Source: Rhodospirillaceae bacterium
GTDB lineage: Bacteria; Pseudomonadota; Alphaproteobacteria; UBA6615
DNA: 64,000 nucleotides
Direction of reading: 5' to 3'
Assembly (NCBI GenBank): GCA_018667335.1
Contig: JABIVD010000060.1
Location: 1 to 64,000, forward strand
In this document: positions 37,957 through 47,082 of the stretch, piece by piece
Numbering within the stretch: position 1 is the first letter of the stretch
Layout of the letters: the number at the start of each line of letters is the position of its first letter
Notes under the pieces: model-generated
Database searches by the model: none
Told to the model about the DNA's origin: nothing
What the model saw: only the letters and a program-made list of their open reading frames with translations
Translations under genes and position numbers: made by a program

Positions 37957-39293
37957 GCAGCCGTCCGGTCAATCAGATGAATAAAGGAGCCACACACGGA
38001 CCCGGATGTCGCCCCGGCGGGGCCCAAATGCTCACCCCGTGCGTTTTCTGCTGTAAACAATGGTGATTCCGTTGCTTCGTTCGAGATGGACGCATAGTGG
38101 AACTCGTGCCCGCGAAAACAGCTGCCCGCCGGTCCGAGCGGTCCATCACGATGGAGGTGCGCGACGCGATACCCCAGATGGAGACGCCGCGCGGCGAAAC
38201 TCGTCTCGACCGGCAGCAGGTCCGCCATCTTATGAAGTGTGCTGTCCGCGTCGACAAGACCGCGCCCGAGTACCATGTAGCCGCCGCATTCACCGAAAAT
38301 TTTCACCCCCCGGTTCGCAGCGTCGCGAAGACCGTTGAGGAAACGATCGGCTGCCGCGAGCGTGCCGGCGTGGAGTTCCGGATAGCCGCCGGGCAGGTAG
38401 ATGGCGTCGGCGGTCGGATCCGGGGGGTCATCTGCAAGCGGCGAGAAAGGCCGAATTTCGGCGCCGGCCGCCCGCCACCCGTCGAGGGTCGCGGGATAGC
38501 AGAAGGCAAAGGCCTGGTCGCGCGCCACGGCGATCCGCTGACCGAGGGGCGGCAACAAGTCGGGCGGCATGGTGTCGGGTCGGGAAATTTCACACGGTCC
38601 GGCAAGGCCAACCAGCGCGTCGACATCCACTGTGTCCGATATCGTCAGGGCTGCGGCCGCGATGAAGCGCTCCAGGTCTGCATGCTCGCCGGCCTGAATC
38701 AGCCCGAGATGTCGCTCGGGCATGGCCAGGGCCGGGTTGCGGCCAACGCTGCCGAGCAAACGAACGGCGGGTGCGGCCGCATGGCTTGCGTCGCGGAGCA
38801 CGGCCTCGTGGGTGGGGCTGGCCACCCGGTTGAAAATCACGCCGGCGATCCGGACGTCGGCCCGGTGTTCGGCGAACCCGCGCACCAGTGCACCGACGCT
38901 CGCGGCCTGCTTCGATGCGTCGACAACGAGCACCACCGGCCAGCCGGTCATGGCGGCGAGATCGGCGGTGGATCCCGCATCGGGCCGGTCGGGCAAATGG
39001 ATTCCGTCGAACAAACCCATGACCCCCTCGACGATGATGGTATCCGTTGTCTGGGCAGCTCCCGATAAGAGTCCGGCCAGTGTCTCCGGCCGCATCGCCC
39101 AAGGGTCCAGATTGAACGCGGGCCGGCCGCTGGCGGCGGTGTGGAATGCCGGGTCGATATAGTCCGGTCCGGCCTTTGCGCCCGCGACAGCGTGTCCGGC
39201 ATCCCGGAGTGCGCGCAGCAAACCCAGGGTGAGTAAAGTTTTGCCGCTGCCCGATGCGGGCGCGGCGATGATCAGGCCGCGCGGACTACTCAT
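37953..39293 (-). CDS. cobB: Cobyrinate/hydrogenobyrinate a,c-diamide synthase
   Basis: This 446-residue two-domain amidotransferase has an N-terminal ATP-binding domain ([32 protein letters not shown]) and a C-terminal triad glutaminase domain with the Cys in [11 protein letters not shown] and the His in SFIHLI. It amidates the a and c side chains of the corrin ring with glutamine. It is cotranscribed with cobA and the YbgE-like gene (minus strand). Confidence 0.94.
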   Translation of the reverse strand: MSSPRGLIIAAPASGSGKTLLTLGLLRALRDAGHAVAGAKAGPDYIDPAFHTAASGRPAFNLDPWAMRPETLAGLLSGAAQTTDTIIVEGVMGLFDGIHLPDRPDAGSTADLAAMTGWPVVLVVDASKQAASVGALVRGFAEHRADVRIAGVIFNRVASPTHEAVLRDASHAAAPAVRLLGSVGRNPALAMPERHLGLIQAGEHADLERFIAAAALTISDTVDVDALVGLAGPCEISRPDTMPPDLLPPLGQRIAVARDQAFAFCYPATLDGWRAAGAEIRPFSPLADDPPDPTADAIYLPGGYPELHAGTLAAADRFLNGLRDAANRGVKIFGECGGYMVLGRGLVDADSTLHKMADLLPVETSFAARRLHLGYRVAHLHRDGPLGPAGSCFRGHEFHYASISNEATESPLFTAENARGEHLGPAGATSGSVCGSFIHLIDRTAA

Positions 39294-39303
39294 GGCGAAA
39301 AAT

Positions 39304-39603
39304 TCATGAGGTGATCAGCGACACGATGCCCGCAGCCATGACCGGCCAGGCGACGGCGGGGCCGACAAATGCCCGCAGGTGACGTTGCTGTGGGACGATC
39401 CCGAGCATATGGATGATTCCGGCCAGTGCGCCCAACCCGATAATGATGACGTTGATCTGTTCGGGCAGTCCGAGCGGTCGATCCGCGATCTCGGGAAACG
39501 CGAATATGGAAATGGCCGAGGCGACCACAAGGATCGCGGACACAAATCTCGGCACCATCGAAGGCGTCTCGGGTTCGGCCTTGTGGAGACGGTCAGACCG
39601 CAT
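39304..39603 (-). CDS. YbgE-like small membrane protein in the cob operon
   Basis: This 99-residue protein has three hydrophobic helices. Its second half (AGIIHMLGIVPQQRHLRAF, then GPAVAWPVMAAGIVS) resembles E. coli YbgE, encoded with cytochrome bd oxidase, in the IH..G..PQ pattern. ATG 39603 overlaps the cobA stop by 11 nt, and cobB begins 10 nt after its stop, so it is embedded in cobA-ybgE-cobB. An alternative start is ATG 39558. Its role in cobalamin synthesis is unknown; no cytochrome bd genes are in the window. Confidence 0.7.
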   Translation of the reverse strand: MRSDRLHKAEPETPSMVPRFVSAILVVASAISIFAFPEIADRPLGLPEQINVIIIGLGALAGIIHMLGIVPQQRHLRAFVGPAVAWPVMAAGIVSLITS

Positions 39604-40426
39604 CGCGAATGTCCGAATGACCCAGCGGGTCGGGGTCCAGTGCTCGGCCCGAAAGCGCGCCGAGCCAGTCGAGCCCGTCCCGCAGGCGGACGACTTCGCC
39701 AACAACGAAAAGCGCCGGCGGAGACACGTCGGCCGCGGCCTGTTTGGCCTCCAGGAGTGTGGTCACGACAACCTGCTGCGCATCCGTCGTTGCGTGGGCC
39801 ACAAGCGCGGCGGGCGTGTCGGGCGAACGGCCGGCGGCAATCAGCCGGTCGATAATCTCATCGATATGCTTCAGCGCCATATAAAACACGAGAACCTGGG
39901 CGCCGTTGGCGAGCGACGACCAATCCAGATCATCGGGGACTTTGCCGGACAGATTGTGCCCCGTCACGAAGGTCACGGCCGTCGCAGTCGCGCGGTGGGT
40001 CATGGGTATGCCGGCATATGCGAGGCCGCCGATTGCCGCGGTGACGCCGGGCACGATACGGAATGGCACGTCGGCCGCGACGAGCGCGAGCGCCTCTTCG
40101 CCGCCACGCCCGAACAGGAACGGGTCGCCACCTTTCAGTCGGAGCACGCGTTTTCCCTGGCGCGCGAGGCTGATCAGGCGTGCGGATATATCGGGCTGCT
40201 TCGGCGAAGGTTTGCCGCCGCGTTTTCCGGCATAGATCAACTCGGCGTCCGCCGCCGCGAGTGACAGAATATGGTCACCGACCAGCGCGTCATGGACCAC
40301 GACATCCGCTGATTTCAGGGCATGCAACGCGCCCACGGTCAGCAAGGCGGGATCACCCGGTCCGGCCCCCACCAGCCAGACCCAGCCGGGCTGAAACGCC
40401 GGGAGGTTGAGTTCGTCGATATTCAT
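39593..40426 (-). CDS. cobA: Uroporphyrinogen-III C-methyltransferase
   Basis: This 277-residue SAM-dependent tetrapyrrole methyltransferase converts uroporphyrinogen III to precorrin-2 by methylating C2 and C7. Visible motifs are LVGAGPGDPALLTVGA near the start, LKGGDPFLFGRGGEE, VPGVTAAIGGLAYAGIPMTHR, and GKRGGKPSPKQPDI. No CysG-type dehydrogenase/ferrochelatase domain is fused. It is divergent from cbiD with a 60-nt gap. Confidence 0.95.
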   Translation of the reverse strand: MNIDELNLPAFQPGWVWLVGAGPGDPALLTVGALHALKSADVVVHDALVGDHILSLAAADAELIYAGKRGGKPSPKQPDISARLISLARQGKRVLRLKGGDPFLFGRGGEEALALVAADVPFRIVPGVTAAIGGLAYAGIPMTHRATATAVTFVTGHNLSGKVPDDLDWSSLANGAQVLVFYMALKHIDEIIDRLIAAGRSPDTPAALVAHATTDAQQVVVTTLLEAKQAAADVSPPALFVVGEVVRLRDGLDWLGALSGRALDPDPLGHSDIRDAV

Positions 40427-40486
40427 AATAGGAAGCTAGCGCCGGACCGCTGGCCCGGCAACCTTGCGGAGCGCTACGATAGGCTT

Positions 40487-41608
40487 ATGACCGATACGGC
40501 CGACACTCCCGAAGACCCAGCCCGTCCACCGTCGGGGGCGTTGCGTCGTGGCTGGACCACCGGCGCATGCGCTACGGCGGCGGCGAAGGCCGCCTACGAG
40601 GCCTTGCTGACGGAGCGATTCCCCAATCCGGTTGCCGTACGGCTGCCGCGTGGATTGCGTGCGACCTTTGATCTTGCCGAGACCCGTTTGTCGGATGGCA
40701 GCGCCTACGCGGCCGTGATCAAGGATGCGGGCGACGATCCTGATGTCACCCATGGCGCACGAATATGCTGCGAGGTAACACCCCAGCAGCCCGGGACGGG
40801 TGTTCGCTTCGCGGCCGGCGAGGGCGTGGGGACAGTGACCCTGCCGGGGTTGCCGGTGCCGCCGGGCGAACCCGCGATCAACCCCAAACCCCGCGAGATG
40901 ATCACCGGCGCGCTGGAAGAGGTTGCTGCGGATTTCGGTGTCGCGCCGGACGTGTTGGTCACGGTGTCAATTCCCGGCGGTGTGGTTCTGGCCGAGAAGA
41001 CGGCGAATTCTCGCCTTGGAATCGTCGGGGGACTCAGCGTGCTGGGGACGACCGGCGTGGTGATTCCGTATTCCTGCGCGTCATGGATCCACTCGATCCA
41101 CCGTGCCGTCGATGTCGCGCGCGCCACCGGGATGGACCATCTTGCCGCCGCGACCGGTCGCACATCGGAGGCGGCGATACGGGCACATCACGAATTGCCG
41201 GAGCGCGCGCTGATCGATATGGGGGATTTTGCCGGCGGCCTGTTGAAATACGTCCGGGCCCATCCGATTCCGCGTCTGTCGGTCGCCGGCGGATTCGGGA
41301 AGCTTTCCAAACTTGCAGACGGGCATATGGACCTGCATTCGAGCCGCTCAGCGGTCGATGTCACGCAGCTCGCCACGCGTTTGGCTGACCTGGGGGCGTC
41401 GCCTGAATTGGTCATGCAGGCAGGTTCGGCGGTGTCCGCCGGCGCCGTCCTGGCGATGGCAGCCGACGCGGGTCTCGACATGAAATTGGCCGAGAGCGTG
41501 GCGCGCGGTGCGCGCGAAGTATGCCGCGCGTCGGTCGCCGGTGCGGCAGATATTGATGTCCTCATCGTCGCGCGCGACGGGCGTGTGTTGGCGCATGTCG
41601 GCCCCTGA
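40487..41608 (+). CDS. cbiD: Cobalt-precorrin-5B C1-methyltransferase, CbiD
   Basis: This 373-residue protein has the CbiD hallmark WTTGACATAAAKAAYEALL near residue 20, plus NPKPREMITGALE and SIPGGVVLAEKTANSRLGI. It performs C1 methylation in the anaerobic route, the step done by CobF in the aerobic route; no cobF is in the window. ATG 40487 is chosen over an open frame back to 40322, which lies inside cobA on the other strand. The stop overlaps cobK by 14 nt. Confidence 0.94.
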   Translation: MTDTADTPEDPARPPSGALRRGWTTGACATAAAKAAYEALLTERFPNPVAVRLPRGLRATFDLAETRLSDGSAYAAVIKDAGDDPDVTHGARICCEVTPQQPGTGVRFAAGEGVGTVTLPGLPVPPGEPAINPKPREMITGALEEVAADFGVAPDVLVTVSIPGGVVLAEKTANSRLGIVGGLSVLGTTGVVIPYSCASWIHSIHRAVDVARATGMDHLAAATGRTSEAAIRAHHELPERALIDMGDFAGGLLKYVRAHPIPRLSVAGGFGKLSKLADGHMDLHSSRSAVDVTQLATRLADLGASPELVMQAGSAVSAGAVLAMAADAGLDMKLAESVARGAREVCRASVAGAADIDVLIVARDGRVLAHVGP

Positions 41609-42359
41609 ACGACGCGCCATTCTGGTGCTGGGTGGTACCACGGAGGCGGTCATGCTGGCCGACCGTCTGGTGGCTGAATGGGGAGACCGGTTCGACATCG
41701 TGACCTCTCTGGCCGGGCGGACACAGGCCCCGGGCGCCACGCCGGGTGAGGTTCGGGTCGGCGGGTTCGGTGGTGTGGCGCCGATGGCGCGATACCTGGA
41801 AGACCGCCGGGTGTGTGCGCTCGTGGATGCGACCCATCCGTTTGCAGCGCAAATATCCGAGAATGCCCGGATCGCCAGCGCGACGGCGCGCGTGCCGCGG
41901 CTCGCACTCGTGCGCCCGCCCTGGGAACGCATGCCCGACGACAATTGGCTCATGCAGCCTGATCTGGCCTCGGCGGCAGCGGTGTTGCCGGGTATCGGGC
42001 GCCGCGTCTTCCTGACGGTTGGACGGACCGATCTGTCGGTGTTCGCCGCATGTCCTGGGCTCTGGTTTCTCGTCCGGCTGATCGATATGCCCGACGCGGC
42101 ACTGCCGCTATCTGCGTATGAAGTGATCTCGGGTCGCGGGCCGTTTGCTGTGGCGGCCGAGCAGCGACTGATGGAAGAACACAAAATTGACGCACTCGTG
42201 TGTAAAGCATCAGGTGGAGAGGCGACCCGGGCGAAACTTGAGGCGGCCCGTTTGCTTGGAATTCCGGTGCTTATGGTGGAACGCCCGCCGGTGCCGGATG
42301 GGCCGGTCGTCGACAATGTTGATGCGGTCATCGACTGGTTTGATGAACAGGTGACTTGA
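41595..42359 (+). CDS. cobK: Precorrin-6A reductase
   Basis: This 254-residue enzyme of the CobK/CbiJ family reduces the C18-C19 bond of precorrin-6A using NADPH. Motifs include ILVLGGTTEAVMLADRL, VDATHPFAAQISENA and EVISGRGPFA. ATG 41595 (MSAPERRAIL) is inside the cbiD end, indicating coupled translation. Confidence 0.92.
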   Translation: MSAPERRAILVLGGTTEAVMLADRLVAEWGDRFDIVTSLAGRTQAPGATPGEVRVGGFGGVAPMARYLEDRRVCALVDATHPFAAQISENARIASATARVPRLALVRPPWERMPDDNWLMQPDLASAAAVLPGIGRRVFLTVGRTDLSVFAACPGLWFLVRLIDMPDAALPLSAYEVISGRGPFAVAAEQRLMEEHKIDALVCKASGGEATRAKLEAARLLGIPVLMVERPPVPDGPVVDNVDAVIDWFDEQVT

Positions 42360-42390
42360 CGCACACGGGTTGGAACGCGACATAGGTGAC

Positions 42391-43011
42391 ATGCTGATGC
42401 TCAGAACAATGGCGCCGACACTCAGGCGCGCCGCGATCTTCGGTTTCGTTGCTACCGTGACGCTTGGCGTGATGTTTGGCGTGATGCTTGGCATGATGCC
42501 GGTGGGGCCGGCGGCGGCGCAGACCAATATTCTGGCCGATGATGCGCTGATCGTCGCGGTGTATGAAAACCGGGTGGAAAAGGTGCGTGAGCTGCTCGTC
42601 CGCCAGCATCCAAAATCGCGCGCCGATACCGATGGACGGACCGCGCTGATCTGGGGTTCGATCCAGGGCAGCTATGATTCAATCGAGCTGCTGCTCAAGG
42701 ACAAGGTGTTGATCAATCAGGTCGACGATGTGGGCAACGGTGCGCTGTATCACGCGGCGGAGAACGGGCATGCCGATGTGGTGGACCTTCTGTTGATCTA
42801 CAGGGCGCTGATCAACCAGGAAAACCGCGACGGCCGGACGCCGATCATGGCAGCAGTGCGCGCGGGTCATGCGCGGATCGTGCAGGCGCTCCTAGATGCG
42901 GGTGCCGACGTAACGATTTCGGATTTTACCGGCCGCACCGTGCTCGACCTCGCCCGAGAGGGCCGCTCGAGGCAGGTCGTCCAGATTCTTGAAAAGGCAG
43001 GCGCGCGCTAG
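42391..43011 (+). CDS. Predicted exported ankyrin-repeat protein
   Basis: This protein of about 206 residues has a long hydrophobic N-terminal signal ([20 protein letters not shown]) ending in GPAAAQ, then about four ankyrin repeats ([79 protein letters not shown]). Ankyrin repeats bind proteins. Several in-frame starts exist (TTG 42370, ATG 42391, ATG 42397, ATG 42409); 42391 is a compromise. It follows cobK by 31 nt but has no known role in cobalamin synthesis. Confidence 0.82.
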   Translation: MLMLRTMAPTLRRAAIFGFVATVTLGVMFGVMLGMMPVGPAAAQTNILADDALIVAVYENRVEKVRELLVRQHPKSRADTDGRTALIWGSIQGSYDSIELLLKDKVLINQVDDVGNGALYHAAENGHADVVDLLLIYRALINQENRDGRTPIMAAVRAGHARIVQALLDAGADVTISDFTGRTVLDLAREGRSRQVVQILEKAGAR

Positions 43012-43802
43012 TCGTCCCCGCCCGATCGCTTCCGTGCCGGCCGCAACACGTGATGATGGCTGGCCGCATACAGGCGGCTGTCATCGAATCCGAACTCTTC
43101 GGCAAGTTCCTCGGCAAGTACAGGTCCAACCAGGATCAACGCCGTTCGCGTGATCCCCGACCCTTTGACGAGATCTCGGATGGTATCGAGCGTGCCACGG
43201 ATGAATCGTTCGTCGGGCCAGCTCACGCGATAGCCAACGACGACGGGGCAATCGCCACCATAGTGCGGTGTCAGGTCGCGGACCACGTTGGCCAGATTGT
43301 TGATTGAGAGATGTACGGCGAGGGTCGCACCGGATTGCGCCAGGGTGGACAGCTCCTCGCCCGCTGGCATGTCGCTGGCGCGAACAGATGTACGGGTCAG
43401 GATTACGGTCTGGCTGACACCTGGAAGCGTAAGTTCGCGGCCGAGCGCTGCGGACGCCGCGGCAAATGCCGGCACGCCGGGGACAATCTCATAAGGAATG
43501 GCGAGGCCGTCGAGGCGTCTCATCTGTTCACCGATCGCGCCATAGAGGGACGGATCGCCGGAATGTACGCGGGCGATATCGTGTCCGGAGGTGTGCGCCA
43601 CGACGATCCGATCGATGATCTCGTCCAGATGCAACGGCGCCGTATCGACAATCTCGGCGGTCTCGGTGGCATGCGCCAGAACTTCCTGTGGAACCAGCGA
43701 GCCCGCATACAGGCAAACCGGGCAGCGTGCGATCAGATCGCGGCCACGAATGGTAATCAGGTCAGGTGCGCCGGGGCCGGCACCGATGAAGTAGACGGTC
43801 AT
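43008..43802 (-). CDS. cobM: Precorrin-4 C11-methyltransferase
   Basis: This 264-residue SAM methyltransferase has [17 protein letters not shown] at the start, the family motif [14 protein letters not shown] and [18 protein letters not shown]. It adds the C11 methyl group. ATG 43802 (MTVYFIG) is chosen; the open upstream extension is unconserved. It overlaps the convergent ankyrin gene by 4 nt. Confidence 0.95.
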   Translation of the reverse strand: MTVYFIGAGPGAPDLITIRGRDLIARCPVCLYAGSLVPQEVLAHATETAEIVDTAPLHLDEIIDRIVVAHTSGHDIARVHSGDPSLYGAIGEQMRRLDGLAIPYEIVPGVPAFAAASAALGRELTLPGVSQTVILTRTSVRASDMPAGEELSTLAQSGATLAVHLSINNLANVVRDLTPHYGGDCPVVVGYRVSWPDERFIRGTLDTIRDLVKGSGITRTALILVGPVLAEELAEEFGFDDSRLYAASHHHVLRPARKRSGGDD

Positions 43803-43924
43803 GGGTGTGTCATACCCCTGCGCATGGCGGAAGGGTATCGCGAATTCCCCGCCCGCACCTTTCGGATGGTCCACTTACAGTGCTGGCCGGATCGACCTAT
43901 GATCAATTTTGAACGAGGTGGAGC

Positions 43925-44530
43925 ATGTGGTTTCTGAAACACCGGATAGCCGCGGCGGCGTTGGCGCTGTTTCTGGCAGCGTGCACATCCGGCAGCGAGG
44001 GTGTGACCGTCAGTGGCAGCCGCACGGTGTTTTCTGACCCGGTCGTGATCGACATCGTGAATGCCAGATTCAACATCCCGTCACTGTTGCCCGAGGTCGA
44101 TAGCGTGCGACGCACGCTGCGCGACAATGGGTCCGTGGTGGTCGAGACCTATTACATTGGCGACGCGCCGATCGTGGTGGTGGAGCATGCCAGTGAGGCC
44201 TGGTTCAGCGATTTGACCCTCTCGAATGCCATTGACGAGGATGACTTTCGCACCTTTCTGGGGCGCACGATCATGGGTGCGGGAAAGCCGGTCATATCGA
44301 AGGTTCCGGGTGAGCAGGGCCGTGGCTTTGTTGCCGTGGATGGCGACTGCATCGCGTTTCATTTTTTCAAACGCATCAAGGGCGCCACCGGATTCGAGAA
44401 TGATTTGCAGAACCCCGACACGTTCATTGTCGGGTTTACGTGTGGTGAGAACGTCGCGAGCTTTATCGATCGGTTCGGCTACATGACCCCCGCCGAGGCA
44501 GCCCTCATCGGTCGGCGACACAGTATCTAG
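43925..44530 (+). CDS. Predicted lipoprotein of unknown function
   Basis: This 201-residue protein begins with a lipoprotein signal: basic residues, a hydrophobic core and the lipobox LFLAAC, with the lipidated Cys at about residue 20. The mature part has no motif I recognise; it contains two further Cys (DGDC and FTCGEN) that could form a disulfide. GAGGTGGAG precedes the ATG. It sits alone on the plus strand between cobM and the cbiG-cobJ fusion gene. Confidence 0.7.
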   Translation: MWFLKHRIAAAALALFLAACTSGSEGVTVSGSRTVFSDPVVIDIVNARFNIPSLLPEVDSVRRTLRDNGSVVVETYYIGDAPIVVVEHASEAWFSDLTLSNAIDEDDFRTFLGRTIMGAGKPVISKVPGEQGRGFVAVDGDCIAFHFFKRIKGATGFENDLQNPDTFIVGFTCGENVASFIDRFGYMTPAEAALIGRRHSI

Positions 44531-44536
44531 GCGCGT

Positions 44537-46363
44537 CTAGCCGCCGGTCTTGGTTTGGGTTTTGCCTTGCGTCTTTGCCGCGTAACCGCGCGGCGTATAG
44601 GCCCAGCGTGACGCGGCGCCGGCGATGGTTCGTGACTGGCTGTTGCCGACAATCACGATGGTCAGCATATCGATGGCGTCGATGGAGAGCTCCGCGAGCG
44701 GAATGATGGTGACCTGCTCGCCGGGCCGCGCCAGGTTCCGGGCGACGACCACGGGCGTGTCGTCCGGCCGGTGCGCCAGCAGAATGTCACGGGCCGTCTC
44801 GAACTGCTGGCGTCGACGTCGGCTGGCCGGATTGTAGAGCGCGACCACAAAATCGGCCTCGGCCGCCGCCCGCAGTCGGGTCTCGATCGCGGGCCAGGGT
44901 GTCAGAAGATCGGACAATGAGATTGCGCAAAAATCATGGCCCAGCGGGGCGCCCGCCCGCGCCGCGGCCAGCTGCATCGCGGACACGCCCGGATGGACCG
45001 TGATTGCGACGCGCTGCCATGCCGGGTCGGAGGTCCGATCGAGCAGCTCGAACACCAGGCTCGCCATGGCAAAGATGCCAGGATCTCCGCTGGAAACCAG
45101 GGCCACGTTTCGCCCGGCTGCGGCCAGCTCAAGCGCGTGCCGGCAACGGTCCTCCTCGGCGCCGAGATCGAAATCATGGCGTTGTTTTCCCTGCGCCGCC
45201 GCCCCCAACAGGTCGAGATAGGGCCCATAGCCCACGAGGTCCGTCGCGGCGCCGACGGCACTGTCCGTGATGGGGATGCGATGGGCCGCGTCGCCGGGCC
45301 CGGTGCCGATGATCGATAGCGTCCCCCGGGCCACGCCGATACTCGTAGGCTCGATGTTGGTTCCGCGTGCCACGGCGCATGTCGCCCTGGCCGATTTGTG
45401 CTTGGCGACCGCCAGCTCTCCGCCTTGGCCGGCAGCTGCGAGCGCGGCGGCCTCGGCCACACCATGCGTGCCGACTTCGCGAAAGACGATATCCGAGGGA
45501 TTTTCCAGGCGCGGTGTTTCGGCGTCGAGACGCGGCGCATCGAAATAGCGCACCGCAACTCCGAGATGCGCGGCAACCGCATGCACCGCGGCCTCGTCCA
45601 TCTTCAGGTCGATGCTGGTGACCACAGCCACCGAAGCGGGAGAAAGTCCTGCCGCGGCCAGTGTTTCGTCGACCAGTGCGATGAGTTCATCGGGATCGCA
45701 GTCCCGCTCGCAACCCACCCCCACCGCGAGGGTCGGGGGGTGGAACAATAGTTCGTCGGCCGCCGGTGTGATGGCCCGATCGGTGATCCGGATCATCCAT
45801 TCACCGTCGCGCCCGACCGGTAGCTCCGAGAGCCAGGCAGGATTGCCCGCTTCGATCACCAAGGCCGGGTGATCGCCGGCCAGCAGGGCCGCCAAAACCG
45901 GCTTGGCGGATTGGGGATTGGAGAGGGCCCAGCCGGGTGGTGGATCGTCGAGCGCGACGCCGTGGAACGTCTCTCCGGCGGTGGTGATCGCGGCCGCCCC
46001 GCCCGTGATGTCGGCGATCTGCGCTGCCAGCGTGTTGGCGCCATGATGGCCGCCGAGCAGTGGCACCACATGGGCGCCATCGGGCGATATGGCAATGACC
46101 GGCGGTTCGCCATGCTTGTCGTTGACCCGGGACGCAAGGGTGCGGATCAGAATGCCTGCCGCACAGACGCCGACAATCGCGTGCCCGGAATCGAACAGGC
46201 GGGCCAGATGTGCCGTCGTGTCGGTGAAGGTGACGTCGCAATCCTCGACCCGGGGTGCAAATCCATGAACACGCACCCGCGGCAGCGTATCCTGAATCTG
46301 CCGCGCAAGCCGCGCGCCGTCGGCGGTGAGTGCGACGAGCGCGATGTCCCGAGCCGCACTCAT
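44537..46363 (-). CDS. cobJ: CbiG-CobJ fusion: cobalamin biosynthesis protein/precorrin-3B C17-methyltransferase
   Basis: This 608-residue fusion has a CbiG region in its first 345 residues (ALTADGARLARQI; GHAIVGVCAAGILIRTLA; C-terminal CbiG domain with VGVGCERDCDPDELIALVDE and SIDLKMDEAAVHAVA). A CobJ methyltransferase region follows from about 350 to 595 (LSIIGTGPGDAAHRIP; VSSGDPGIFAMASLVFEL; HPGVSAMQLAAARAGAPLGHDF; ALYNPASRRRRQQ). CobJ contracts the ring and methylates C17; CbiG opens the lactone and releases acetaldehyde in the anaerobic route. ATG 46363 forms a 4-nt ATGA overlap with the cobI stop. The C-terminal tail is Lys/Thr/Gln-rich. Confidence 0.93.
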   Translation of the reverse strand: MSAARDIALVALTADGARLARQIQDTLPRVRVHGFAPRVEDCDVTFTDTTAHLARLFDSGHAIVGVCAAGILIRTLASRVNDKHGEPPVIAISPDGAHVVPLLGGHHGANTLAAQIADITGGAAAITTAGETFHGVALDDPPPGWALSNPQSAKPVLAALLAGDHPALVIEAGNPAWLSELPVGRDGEWMIRITDRAITPAADELLFHPPTLAVGVGCERDCDPDELIALVDETLAAAGLSPASVAVVTSIDLKMDEAAVHAVAAHLGVAVRYFDAPRLDAETPRLENPSDIVFREVGTHGVAEAAALAAAGQGGELAVAKHKSARATCAVARGTNIEPTSIGVARGTLSIIGTGPGDAAHRIPITDSAVGAATDLVGYGPYLDLLGAAAQGKQRHDFDLGAEEDRCRHALELAAAGRNVALVSSGDPGIFAMASLVFELLDRTSDPAWQRVAITVHPGVSAMQLAAARAGAPLGHDFCAISLSDLLTPWPAIETRLRAAAEADFVVALYNPASRRRRQQFETARDILLAHRPDDTPVVVARNLARPGEQVTIIPLAELSIDAIDMLTIVIVGNSQSRTIAGAASRWAYTPRGYAAKTQGKTQTKTGG

Positions 46364-47082
46364 GACCATGCCGCGCCACGCTTGTGGATCAGGATCATCG
46401 AGAAATAGGGTGCCGCCGCATCTGATATCTCATTGATCCGACCGACGACCTGGCGGTCCATGGTGGCGTGCTCGACATACTGCGCCCGGTCGGAGAGGCC
46501 CATGTCGTCGAGCAGGGCACGAATTCGTGGCAGGTGCCGGCCGACCTTGATGATCGCCGCCGAATCCGTTTCGGCCAGGCGTGCGCGCAGCACATCGTCC
46601 GGCAGCGGCGCGGGGAGGACGGTGAGCACGTCGTTCAGGGCCGCCAACGCTGTGCCGGTCACCGCGGCGCATGCCGTCAGGGAGGACACGCCGGGAACCA
46701 CCTCGACCGTCCAGTCCTCGGCCAGCCGCGCGAAGACATACATGAACGAGCCATAGAAGAAGGGATCGCCTTCGCACAGGACGGCGACATTCTGGCCGCG
46801 CGCCAAATATGTGCCGATTTCTACCGCCGCGCGGTCGTAGACGGCCTCCACCGGGAAGCGGTTGCTGGACAAGGGCATGCGGATGGCGATTTCGGTCGCG
46901 TCCGCGCGCAGATGCGGTGCCGCGATCGCGCGGGCCAGGCTGTCGCCCGTTTCGGGGGCGGGATAGGCAACGACCGTCGCTTCGGAAAGCAGGCGCGCGC
47001 CCTTGACGGTCATCAGTTCCGGATCGCCCGGCCCGACGCCGATGCCGAAGACAGTGCCGGTTTCTGTCGACGTGCCGCTCAT
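46360..47082 (-). CDS. cobI: Precorrin-2 C20-methyltransferase
   Basis: This 240-residue SAM methyltransferase has GIGVGPGDPELMTVKGARLL, CEGDPFFYGSFMYVF and VEVVPGVSSLTACAAVTG. It makes precorrin-3A (or the cobalt form) by methylating C20. ATG 47082 overlaps the cobL stop as ATGA; an in-frame ATG at 47100 is possible. Confidence 0.94.
   Translation of the reverse strand: MSGTSTETGTVFGIGVGPGDPELMTVKGARLLSEATVVAYPAPETGDSLARAIAAPHLRADATEIAIRMPLSSNRFPVEAVYDRAAVEIGTYLARGQNVAVLCEGDPFFYGSFMYVFARLAEDWTVEVVPGVSSLTACAAVTGTALAALNDVLTVLPAPLPDDVLRARLAETDSAAIIKVGRHLPRIRALLDDMGLSDRAQYVEHATMDRQVVGRINEISDAAAPYFSMILIHKRGAAWS

Noticed and set aside
40427-40486. A further riboswitch between cobA and cbiD
   Set aside because: The 60-nt gap is too short and has none of the cobalamin aptamer core elements.
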